A DNA stretch of 64,000 nt from Aspidapion aeneum (Eukaryota; Arthropoda; Insecta; Coleoptera; Brentidae), in contig CAUYVT010000039.1 in NCBI GenBank assembly GCA_963576565.1, positions 918,501 through 982,500 on the forward strand, given 5' to 3'. The notes beneath the pieces are model-generated. The model was not told where the DNA came from. It saw only the letters and a list, made by a program, of their open reading frames with translations, and searched no databases. The number at the start of each line of letters is the position of its first letter. Position 1 is the first letter of the stretch. The position numbers and the translations under genes were made by a program. Positions 44,689-54,702 of the stretch are shown here, one piece after another.

Positions 44689-45817
44689 TCGGAACTTCTG
44701 GATACCTCCATCTGGTGGTCAGGTCCGGACTGGCTCCTCTTACCAGAATCATGCTGGCATCGCAGTATCATTTCTGAGCATCTCAATAATGAGAAAATTC
44801 TTGCTGAAGAGAAAAGAATCACGCTTGTCGCTTTTACTCAAAATAATATATTTGATACGCTATTAAATAATTACTCCTGTCTAGGTAAAATTCAAAGAAT
44901 TATCGCTATATGGAATCGCTTTATTTGTTACAAAAGAAAATTGCCCTATTGTACCGGGCCAATAACTATCTCAGAATTAAATTACGCTTTAAATCTCCTT
45001 ATTAGACATGTTCAATGTCTCGCATTTTCAGAGGATATTTCTAATTTGTCAAAAAATAAACGCATTTCTAATTCGCTAAGACTGGATATTTTTCTTGATA
45101 ATCAAAGTCTTTTGCGCGTCGGAGGGCGCCTTAGACACTGTAACTTATTACTTTATGATCAAAAGCATCCTCTGCTTCTTCCACGCAAGCACAGATTAAC
45201 TACTTTAATCATAGAGCATTACCATAAAACATACCTACATCCCGGACAACAGACGCTTAAATTTGTACTTTTCCAAACCTTTTGGATCTTATCGCCTAAG
45301 CGAGCTATCAGGAGCGTTATCGCTCAGTGCAAAAATTGCTGGAAATTAAATCCAAAACCTTTTCAACCCAAAATGGGAAATCTGCCTACTCTGCGCATTT
45401 CATCTGTCAAAGCTTTTAATGTAGTTGGTTGTGATTACGCTGGTCCTATAACAATTTCACTTACTCACAAACTACGCACTACACGCACACTAAAGGCCTG
45501 GATTGGTATTTTCGTTTGCTTTTCCACAAAAGCTATCCATATTGAACTAGTATCCGATTATTCGAGCGAAGCGTTGTTATGCTCTTTGAGACGCTTTATG
45601 GCACGTCGTGGAAGAATTGCTAGAATTTTTTCAGATCAAGGGACTACGTTCAAAGGCGCAAACAAAGAGTTGCATCAAATCTTCAAGCAGGCCGCTGCAT
45701 CTGAGGCGATAGAATGGAATTTTCATCCCCCAGGTGCCCCACACTTTTCTGGTCTCGCAGAGAGTGGCGTAAAATCGGTAAAAACCCACTTATATCGCGT
45801 GATAGGCAGTCAAATTT
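44689..45817 (+). pseudogene. BEL/Pao integrase fragment, copy 3 (uninterrupted frame)
   Basis: The best preserved of the three copies. The frame is open from ELLDTSIWWSGPDW through the zinc-binding region (HKTYLHPGQQT, CKNCWKLNPKPF) and the core with VGCDYAGPI, FSDQGTTFKG and the Glu of GLAESGVKSVK, to the fold-back tip at 45818. Only the C-terminus, now at 57408-57817, is missing. It shows what copy 1 looked like before decay, or that copies 2 and 3 descend from a different allele. Confidence 0.9.
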
Positions 45818-48800
45818 ACGTAAGTAAAGCTGGGGGGACCACTATAAGGGGCCACCAAATTTCATATGCCAGGATTTGGTGCTAATTTGTTGCTAATTTG
45901 TTACCGAAGAATTAAATTTGTTGCTGCAGCCGTTAACGAGAAATCGCGACCCCTGTGACTTTACGGTAAAGCTGAGGGGCCACCTCATAACTCTGGACTG
46001 AAAGGCGATACGAGGATGATTTAAACGCCATAATTTGTTGCTCGGAATGGGGATGTGCAACCAATATTAAAGAATCCCAAAAGACTTATAATTTTCTTTT
46101 TTTTTTGAAAAAAACTGTTTTTTGTTAATATTTTTGTTATTCTTGATAGGATTAAGGTAGAAACACTTGTAGTACCCTTATAAAAGGCCGTTCGAATTTG
46201 TTACCGCTATTTAAAGCGCCTGAGAGCGTTATTAAGCAAAAATAAAAAAATATTAAAAAATTGAGTCAAAGACCACTGTGCGCCGATCAAAGTTGAGGGG
46301 CCACCTTGTATCTCGGTAGTCTTTAAAGATATTAATCTCAAACAAAAAGCATAATTTGTTGCTAAGAGTCTTTCATTGCATCGTGTAAAACAAATTATTT
46401 ACATCCAATAGTACGATTTAAAAAAAAATAAAAATAACATATTTGGTACTGCATTTGTAAACCCAACTGGAGGGCCACAGAGTTGTTTATACACTTCCTA
46501 GCGCTCAAATAGCACTAAATGTGTATGTAACTGGAAAATTTGTCGCTGCTTCCGTTTTCTAGAAATTGAATTTTTATTTGCTATAAAGTTCAACGTGTTT
46601 CATATAGTTTTCACCCTGTGACTCAAAAACTAATTAGAGGGCTACAGATTTTTTTTTGGTGACATATAGTACCTAAAGAGTACTATCAATATATGTTAAC
46701 AAATAATTTGTTGCTGCTTCCGTTTTCGAGAAATTGAATTTTTATTTGCTATAAAGTTCAACGTGTTTCATATAGTTTTCACCCTGTATCTCAAAAACTA
46801 ACAAGAGGGCCACAGATTTTTTCCAGTTACTTGTAGTACCCAAAGAGTACTACCAATATGTGTTAACAAATAATTTGTTGCTGCTTCCGTTTTCGAGAAA
46901 TTGAATTTTTATTTGCTATAAAGTTCAACGTGTTTCATATAGTATCCACCCTGGAACTCAAAAACTAACTAGAGGGCCACAGATTTTTTTCCGTTAATTG
47001 TAGGACCAAAAGAGTACTACCAATACGTATTAACAAATAATTTGTTGCTGCTTCCGTTTTCGAGAAATTGAATTTTTATTTGCTATAAAGTTCAACGTGT
47101 TTCATATAGTTTCCACCCTGGAACTCAAAAACTAACTAGAGGGCCACAGATTTTTTTTAGTGACTTATAGTACCTAAAGAGTGCTATCAACATATGTTAC
47201 CAAATAATTTGTTGCTGCTTCCGTTTTCGAGAAATTAGATTTTTATTTGCTATGAAGTTCAACGTGTTTCATATAGTTTTTACTCGGTATCTCAGAAACT
47301 AACTAGAGAGCCACAGATTTTTTTCAGTTACTTGTTGTACCTAAAGAGTACTACCAACGTATGTTAACAAATAATTTGTTGCTGCTTCCGTTTTCGAGAA
47401 ATTGAATTTTTATTTGCTATAAAGTTCAACGTGTTTCATATAGTTTTCACCCTGTATCTCAAAAACTAACAAGAGGGCCACAGATTTTTTTCAGTTACTT
47501 GTAGTACCTAAAGAGTACTACCAATATGTGTTAACAAATAATTTGTTGCTGCTTCCGTGTTCGAGAAATTGAATTTTTATTTGCTATAAAGTTCAACGTG
47601 TTTCATATAGTATCCACCCTGGAACTCAAAAACTAACTAGAGGGCCACAGATTTTTTTCCGTTAATTGTAGTACCAAGAGAGTACTACCAATATGTGTTA
47701 ACAAATAATTTGTTGCTGCTTCCGTTTTCGAGAAATTGAATTTTTATTTGCTATAAAGTTCAACGTGTTTCATATATTTTCCACCCTGGAACTCAAAAAC
47801 TATTAAAAGGGCCACAGATACTTTTTAGTGACTTATAGTACCTAAAGAGTGCTATCAACATGTGTTAACAAGTAATTTGTTGCTGCTTCCGTTTTCGAGA
47901 AATTGAATTTTTATTTGCTATAAAGTTCAAAGTGTTTCATATAGTTTTTACCCTGTATCTCAAAAACTAACAAGAGGGCCACAGATTTTTTTCAGTTACT
48001 TGTAGTACCTAAAGAGTACTACCAATATGTGTTAACAAATAATTTGTTGGTGCTTCCGTTTTCGAGAAATTGAATTTTTATTTGCTATAAAGTTCACCGT
48101 GTTTCATATAGTTTTCACTCTGTAACTCAAAAACAAACAAGAGAGCCACAGATTTTTTTCAGTTACTTATAGTACCCAAAGAGTACTACCAACATGTGTT
48201 AATAAATAATTTGTTGCTGCTTCCGTTTTCGAGAAATTGAATTTTTATTTGCTATAAAGTTAAACGTGTTTCATATAGGTTTCACCCTGTATCTCAAAAA
48301 CTAACAAGAGGGCCACAGATTGTTTTCAGTTGCTTATAGAAACTAAAGAGTACTACCAATACGTCCTAACAAATAATTTGTTGCTGCTTCCGTTTTCGAG
48401 AAATTGAATTTTTATTTGCTATAAAGTTCAACGTGTTTCATATAGTTTCCACCCTGGAACTCAAAAACTAACAAGAGTGCCACAGATTTTTTTCAGTTAC
48501 TTATAGTACCTAAAGAGTACTGCCAATATGTGTTAACAAGTAATTTGTTGCTGCTGCCGTTTTCGAGAAATTGAATTTTTATTTGCAATTAAGTTCAACG
48601 TGTTTCATATAGTTTTCACCCTGTATCTCAAAAACTAACAAGAGGGCCACAGATTTTTTTCAGTTACTTATAGAAACTAAAGAGTACTACCAATACGTGT
48701 TCACAAATAATTTGTTGCTGCTTCCGTTTTCGAGAAATTGAATTTTTATTTGCAATAAAGTTCAAAGTGTTTCATATAGTTTCCACCCTGGAACTCAAAA

Positions 48801-49584
48801 ACTAACAAGAGGGCCACAGATTTTTCTCAGTTACTTATAGTACCTAAAGAGTACTAACAGAGTGTTAACAAATAATTTGTTTGTGCTTCCGTTTTCATTA
48901 ATTTGAATTTTTATTTGCAATAAAGTTAAACGTGTTTCATATAGTTTTCACCTTGGAACTCAAAAACTAACAAGAGGGCCACATATTTTTCTCAGTTACT
49001 TATAGTACCTAAAGAGTACTACCAATATGTGTTAACAAATAATTTGTTTGTGCTTCCGTTTTCAATAATTTGAATTTTTATTTGCAATAAAGTTAAACGT
49101 GTTTCATATAGTTTTCACCCTGTATCTCAGAAACTAACAAGAGGGCCACAGATTTTTTTCAGTTACTTATAGAAACTAAAGAGTACTACCAATACGTCTT
49201 AACAAATAATTTGTTGCTGCTTCCGTTTTCGAGAAATGGAATTTTAATTTGCTATGAAGTTCAACGTGTTTCATATAGTTTCTACCCTGGAACTCAAAAA
49301 CTAACAAGAGGGTCACAGATTTTTTTCAGTTACTTATAGAAACTAAAGAGTACTACCAATACGTCTTAACAAATAATTTATTGCTGCTTCCGTTTTCGAG
49401 AAATTGAATTTTTATTTGCAATAAAGTTAAACGTGTTTCATATAGTTTTCACCCTGTATCTCAGAAACTAACTAGAGGGCCACAGATTTTTTTCACATAC
49501 TTGTAGTACCTAAACTGTGCTACCAATATGTGTTAACAAATAATTTGTTGCTGCTTCCGTTTTCGAGAAATTGAATTTTTATTT
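45818..49584 (+). repeat. Fold-back left arm, copy 3: about 18-19 monomers
   Basis: Tip and satellite as in the other copies. Monomer order differs in the middle: several monomers with TTTGTTTGTGCTTCCG and CAATAATTTG variants lie at 48880-49075. The last six or so monomers again match the other copies closely. Variation is therefore greatest in the array interior. Confidence 0.88.
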
Positions 49585-49630
49585 TAGATTTTGACCCTTT
49601 GTATAGTTATTTTATTGCTTTTATGTATGT

Positions 49631-50239
49631 ATGATTGATATAGACAGTATCCAATCCTTCCAACAGCGGAAATCAATGCAAAACGATCTGAACAACAGGC
49701 TCTTGTCAGAGCCAACCCTGACAATTGTTAGCCTGAACATCGAGGGTATCACGAAAGATAAACAAGACCTTATCTCTCAACTATGCCAAACACATAAATG
49801 GGACGTACTATGCCTTCAGGAAACGCACAGAGATGAAAACGCAAACAGGCCCAACATTGATGGTATGCGTCTCGCCGTCGAACACCCCCATAACAAGAAC
49901 GGTAGCACCATTTTTGTAAGTACTAACATGTCGCTGACATCTACCGGCAAAAATGTAACCGACGATACTGAAATACTCACCAACGAAAAAGGAGCTTTTA
50001 CCATATCATCCGCTTACAAACCCCCTGGCAAATCACTGAAACTAGAAATGCCGGAGAACTATGGGAGACAGGAGATTCAGTTTGTCGTTGGGGATTTCAA
50101 CTCTCACAGCACATCGTTGGGCTACAATGAAACCGATACAAATGGGCAACTTCTAGAAGAGTGGGCAGAAGTCAACAAACTTTCTCTTCTCCACGATCCA
50201 CAGCTCGTTCCACAGCAAGAACTGGAAACGCGGCTATAA
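49631..50239 (+). pseudogene. LINE endonuclease, copy 3 (attached to its own LINE)
   Basis: 202 codons with a few private changes (LTSTGKNVTDD, AVEHPHNKNG). Endonuclease motifs are as in the other two copies. This copy alone continues beyond 50258 into cognate LINE sequence (VSQKIQDSCIKHMYDALPKT), in the frame reached after the shared frameshift near 50200. It is therefore the parental end of the tandem amplification. Confidence 0.85.
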
Positions 50240-52495
50240 TCCCGATAACTGCTTTGTGAGCCAAAAGATCCAAGACTCATGTATAAAACACATGTATGAT
50301 GCATTGCCAAAGACTCAACACAGACCTATTCGAGTTCAAGTCTATTCAGTCATCAAAACAGCTGAGATACCTTTTCGAAGAAGTTTTAATTTTAAAAAAG
50401 CAAATTGGCCCGAATACTCAGCTAATCTATATGCCGAACTCGAAAATCTAGACCCATCACCACAAAACTACCAAACCTTTTATTGCAAATCTTACAAAGG
50501 GTATCAAAGCGATACATACCAAGAGGCTGCAGGCAACATTTCATACCGGGGCTGTCAGAAGCCTCTAAAGGGTTCTTAAACAAGTACGAAGAACTTTTTA
50601 ACAAGGACCCGTTTAGCGAAGAAACTATAGCCTGCGGTAATGCGCTCATGATAGCACTGAGCGAGACTCGAGAAAAAAAGTGGATAGACACCCTTGAATG
50701 AATGGATATGACGCACAGCAGCAAGATGGCTTGGAACTTAATCAAAAAGCTAAATGGAGATCCAAAGCAAAACAAAGCGCCATCAAATGTTACTGCTAAC
50801 CAAGTAGCTCACCAACTGCTCCTCAACGGTAAATCGGACAAAAAATGCCAAAAAAAATGCATCAATTGGTCTCCAACAACCGAAAAACCACTTTAACACG
50901 CACTTTACCATAAAAGAGCTAGATAAACGGATAAACTCACTGAAAAATGGCAAAGCAGCAGGAGAACACGACATCTGTGTAGACAAATCAAAAACTTTAG
51001 AACAATAGCAAAAAACTGGATTCTAAAATGTTTTAACACCTGTCGAGTTACATTCCAGATACCAAAAGTATGGAGGAAGTCGAAAGACGTAGCATTGCTA
51101 AAACCTGGGAAAGACCCTGAGTCACCAAAAAGCTACCGCCCCATATCGCTTCTTTGTCACCTATACAACCTATATGAAAGGCTAATCCTCCAACGACTAG
51201 AGAGGACTGTCGACTCAAAAATCATTCCACAGCAAGCCGGCTTTAGATCTGGGAAGTCTTGCACCAGCCAAATACTAGCACTGACGGAACACATCGAAGA
51301 TAGGTTCGAGAAAAAACAAATAACAGGTTTGGTTCGGTTCGGTAATATGAACCGTCATCACAGAAACTTGCTGTATAAAGTCTATGATACACTGAAAGAC
51401 TACCAACTTGTTCAAATGGTAGAATCCTTACTACAAAATAGATAATTCTACGTGAGTCTTGAAGGGAAAAAAAGTCGATGGCGAATCCAGATAAACGGCT
51501 TGGTTCAGAGCAGCGTACTGGCACCAATCCTCTTCAATCTCTACACCATCGACCAACCAACACCAGCTTTTACCAGAAACTTTGTATATGCCGATGACCT
51601 GGGCATTACAGCGCAAGGTTAAATTTTGAGGAGGTGGAGCAAAAACTGGAAGCAGCCTTGAGTATGATGTTCACTTACTATCAGGATAACTCTCTAAAAC
51701 CAAATCCCTCCAAGACCCAAGTCAGCGCTTTCCACCTCCACTGTCGACAGGCAAATAGAAAGCTAAACGTTACCTGGGACAACAACAACCTAGAGCACAC
51801 AGATAAACCTACCTAACTTGGAGTCATATTGGACCGCTCCCTAAGGTGGAGGAGCGCAATGGCCTTTTGAGGAAGCTCGGAAACAGCAAACAAGTGGGGC
51901 ACAAAACCAACATTACTAAGGACATCAGCGCAGGCGTTATGCTTTTTGACAGCGGATTATGCCTGTCCAGTGTGGAGCAGATCCACTCACGCCAAAAAAG
52001 TAAATGTCAGCCTGAACGAAACCCACGCCACTGGACAAACTGTACAAAGCCTCGGGCCTCTCAGACCCTGACTCACGTAGAGCACCTACGAATATACAGA
52101 CCTTCGATGAGCGTCACTCACTCACTGGACACGAGGCGCAACTTGGCAGACTAAAGTCAAGAAGGCGCTTCCTGGGCGCGCCACTGGATGAACCACCCGC
52201 CTGCTATCGAATAACAGAACTCCCTCCGAGCAGAACATCAAGCGACTGGAGAACCTGGCGAATGTTGAACCGCATCAGAACTGGTGTAGCCCCTGTTAAG
52301 ACCAATCTCATCAGATGGGGCCTGTTGGATGGAAATGACGATAAGTGCGACTGCGGAGCTATACAGGATATGGAACACCTACTTACCTAACTGTCCACAT
52401 AGATGTACCCTCGACGCCTTATGGACAAACAATCAACAAGCATTGGACACAGCCCGATACTGGGCTCAGAAACTGTAGTTTTCCGGACTGGAATA
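50240..52495 (+). pseudogene. LINE reverse transcriptase and C-terminus, broken
   Basis: Linker KTAEIPFRRSFNFKKANWPE is followed by RT: LLKPGKDPESPKSYRPISLL, IIPQQAGFRSGKSCTSQIL. At 51326-51353 the expected motif A (with its catalytic aspartate) is replaced by GGTTTGGTTCGGTTCGG-type sequence. Motif B (LAPILFNLYT) and motif C (FVYADDLGITAQG, 51581-51612) follow in other frames. The C-terminal zinc-finger-like CDCGAIQDMEH block and ARYWAQKL end it. At least five frame breaks are present. Confidence 0.8.
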
Positions 52496-52511
52496 AGTAA
52501 GTAAAAAAAAA

Positions 52512-53240
52512 GATATTAGTTTGCTCTAACACTGTCCATAATTTTTCTACTGGAACGGTATCATATGCTTTTTGTAGGTCCACAAAGGTAACATGAGTTT
52601 CTATATTTCTGGCGCTCCTTTTCTCAATTACTTGTTTAAGACAAAAAACATTATCACTACAAGATTTGCCTGCACGAAACCCACTTTGCTCTTCTTCTTC
52701 TTGTTCATGAAAATAATTCTCTATTAGATCTCTACGAATCCTACCGTACAATCTACTTAGAGTACTGGTTACAGAAATTCCTCTGTAATTGTTGCAATCC
52801 AGCTTGTTTCATTTTTTATGTATTGAGGATATGAATGCAATTTTCCAATCATTAGGTATTGGATGTCCGTTTATGCATTGATTGATAATATATGTGAGAT
52901 TTTCGAGTAGCTTCTTTGATCCATATTTAAGCATTTCAGCATATATTCCCCCTGGTCAGCTAGCTTTTCCGGATTTAAGCTTTTTAATATTATTCTTTAT
53001 CATTTCTTTTTCGATGATTACTTCTTCTCCTTCTATGTCTCTCCTCGGAGAAGCTGCCAGATATTCGGGTCTCGTCTCCTGCAGCAGTCCCTTGTAGTGT
53101 TCTGTCCATTGTTCTGGTTTAATTATCTGGATGTTTACTTTTTCTTTTGTTGGGTTTTTTACTGTAGAAATGAATTTCCATACTTCAGAACTCTGTCTAC
53201 CTCCGTGTGTATTTATGTCGTGGCACTTGCGCTCGAACAT
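52512..53240 (-). pseudogene. RTE LINE linker and N-terminal RT half
   Basis: The linker frame (53240-52956) includes GRQSSEVWKFISTVK, PEQWTEHYKGLL and MIKNNIKKLKSGKAS. RT continues in another frame at 52751 with YGRIRRDLIENYF, EEEQSGFRAGKSCSDNVF and FVDLQKAYDTVPVEKLW, then ends at the LINE poly(A) junction. Motifs B and C are missing. Confidence 0.85.
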
Positions 53241-53569
53241 TTAATTTTTTTCTGTGCGTATCAAATTTCTTAGCTATCTTCTGGTTTCCCTGTAGATTTC
53301 TAGGTCTCTTTGCTCTTTAGTACTGAGCCATTTCAAGTACGTGCGTTTTTTCTCTTTGACCATTTCCTGTATTTTGTCCGTCTCTTCAAATGGGTGATTT
53401 GTGTTTATTAATTTTTTATCTAATCGGTTCTAATACAATCTTTGAGTACTTTCGATTTCTAGACTTCGAAAGTTGTATTTTTGATTGTCTTCGATTTCAT
53501 TTCCTGTAATACTTTCGTCCATATTTGTTTTTCTTAAAGGGAATAATATTTTTGCTTTTACCAGATGGT

Positions 53570-54308
53570 GGTCAGATCCACAGGTAACACCATGAAGTGC
53601 TCGCACATGATACCACTTTCATTGTCCGCCTATAGCATAATCAATGATTGATTTAAGATTTCTTGTTGGCTGAATCCAGGTACATCGATGAATATCCTTA
53701 TGTTTAAAAAAAACATTATTTATTTTTAGGTTGTGGGATTCACACAATTGCATCAGTCTTAGGCCACTATCATTTGTTACTTCCTCTCCAAATGGTCCTA
53801 TCACTTTGCTCTGGGTTTGCCTACCAGTTCGGCTATTAAAATCGCCAAGCTTAATTATTTCTCTGGTATTACCGATTTTTGTGATAGTCTCATCAAGTTG
53901 GTCAAAGAACATTTGTTTTGTAGCTACTCTTTTGTCATCTAATGGTGCGTATACTGCTATTATGCTTATATTATGTCCAAGAATCTTCATGTTCACTCGA
54001 AGTATATTTTCACTAATGCAATCGTAGTCTGTAATTTTATTCTTTAGATTTTTCTTTATTAACAAGGATACCCCTCTGGCTGCTCTTCTTTCTTTTGGGA
54101 CTCCAGTGAATATATGGACAAAATTACCGACACTATTCGTAACTGTTCCTTTCTTTTTTGTCTCTGTAAGTGCAATAATATCGATCTTACAATTCTGCAC
54201 TTCGGTTGCAATAATGTCCAACTTTTGATTCACTCCCTGTACGTTCCATGTAGCTATATTCATAGTCCTTTGTCTTTGCTTTTTTCGTCTTCGAGAGTTT
54301 CCATCCAT
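53570..54308 (-). pseudogene. RTE LINE endonuclease
   Basis: Nearly the whole apurinic-type endonuclease is present: MNIATWNVQGVNQKLD, IIALTETKKKG, IIAVYAPLDDK, IIKLGDFNSRTGR and LKSIIDYAIGG. After an in-frame TGA (53619-53621) comes TCGSDHHLVKAK, the S-D-H motif. Gene order and motifs match the RTE at 31296, but at clearly lower identity than two copies of one subfamily would show. Confidence 0.88.
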
Positions 54309-54702
54309 TGCTCCGAGGCTTTGTTTAGACTTTTTGGTAATTGCTTTGTTTTACAAGTATTAAAGAACCAGTCTAATGCATCAATCCCCTACTTGGAAGG
54401 CCAGGATTTTTAATCAAGATTTTTCTCCTCTAGCCTTTGACGAACCAACGTCATACTGTAAGGCAACAGTTGTTTGTAGTCTTTTATACTATTCCTAAAA
54501 GAAAAGGTTGCCACCTACGCTATGATCACCGTACCGAGGTCCATTCCCTCCGCCTTTCATATCGATGGGGTCTTCTCCCGTAACCCTGGGAAATGAACCC
54601 TATACAGGTGCTAACTCTCCGGGTTGGAGAGTACCTGGAATTTACGGAGGGCAGGGGTCGATTCATTTCCCCTGATAGACATCTGACGAGGTCTACCCGT
54701 AC

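Larger units (their letters stand above)
34105..50257 (+). repeat. Three tandem copies of a composite BEL-satellite-LINE unit
   Basis: Units run 34105-38959, 38960-44688 and 44689-50257. Each holds BEL integrase (from tcGGAACTTCTGG), the fold-back left arm and the first part of a LINE (endonuclease), ending at CTGCTTTGT. At the two internal junctions LINE CTGCTTTGT is joined to BEL ATCGGAACTT. At 50258 the LINE instead runs on into its own sequence, so unit three carries the parental LINE junction and unit one the parental BEL junction. Unit lengths are 4855, 5729 and 5569. Scattered point differences between copies argue against a simple assembly duplicate. Confidence 0.9.
49585..52511 (+). 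mobile_element. Non-LTR retrotransposon with poly(A) tail, degenerate
   Basis: In order it has endonuclease (49631-50239), linker, reverse transcriptase (51095-51620), thumb and C-terminal CDCGAIQDMEHLL block (52350-52385), then TAAGTAAGTAAAAAAAAA. Domain order and the YADD box suit the Jockey/I-type LINEs; the exact clade is uncertain. Multiple frameshifts and stops disable it. The 5' end adjoins the satellite arm. The tail adjoins the minus-strand RTE exactly inside that element's RT gene, as if this LINE had inserted there. Confidence 0.8.
52512..54702 (-). mobile_element. RTE-type LINE, 3'-truncated, minus strand
   Basis: Endonuclease, linker and the first half of RT read leftward and stop at 52512, in the middle of RT motif A (FVDLQKAYDTV ... 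LEQTNI). There the poly(A) tail of the plus-strand LINE begins. The rest of RT is not found on the other side of that LINE, where the satellite arm lies instead. 54330-54702 is 5' region, with decayed frames resembling the upstream part of this LINE family. It forms the right half of the fold-back interior. Confidence 0.85.

Noticed and set aside
35830..49584. Regularly spaced repeats resembling a CRISPR array
   Set aside because: The period is 167 bases with repeats contiguous and no unique spacers, inside a eukaryotic transposon arm; this is a satellite.
34105..50257. Tandem units as an assembly duplication artefact
   Set aside because: The three units differ by point changes, small indels and monomer number, and have a specific shared junction, which artefactual duplication would not produce. 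Read-level confirmation is still desirable.
50122..51616. Minus-strand frames of 60-117 codons over the LINE
   Set aside because: They are mirror shadows of the plus-strand LINE coding sequence, which shows clear RT and endonuclease motifs.
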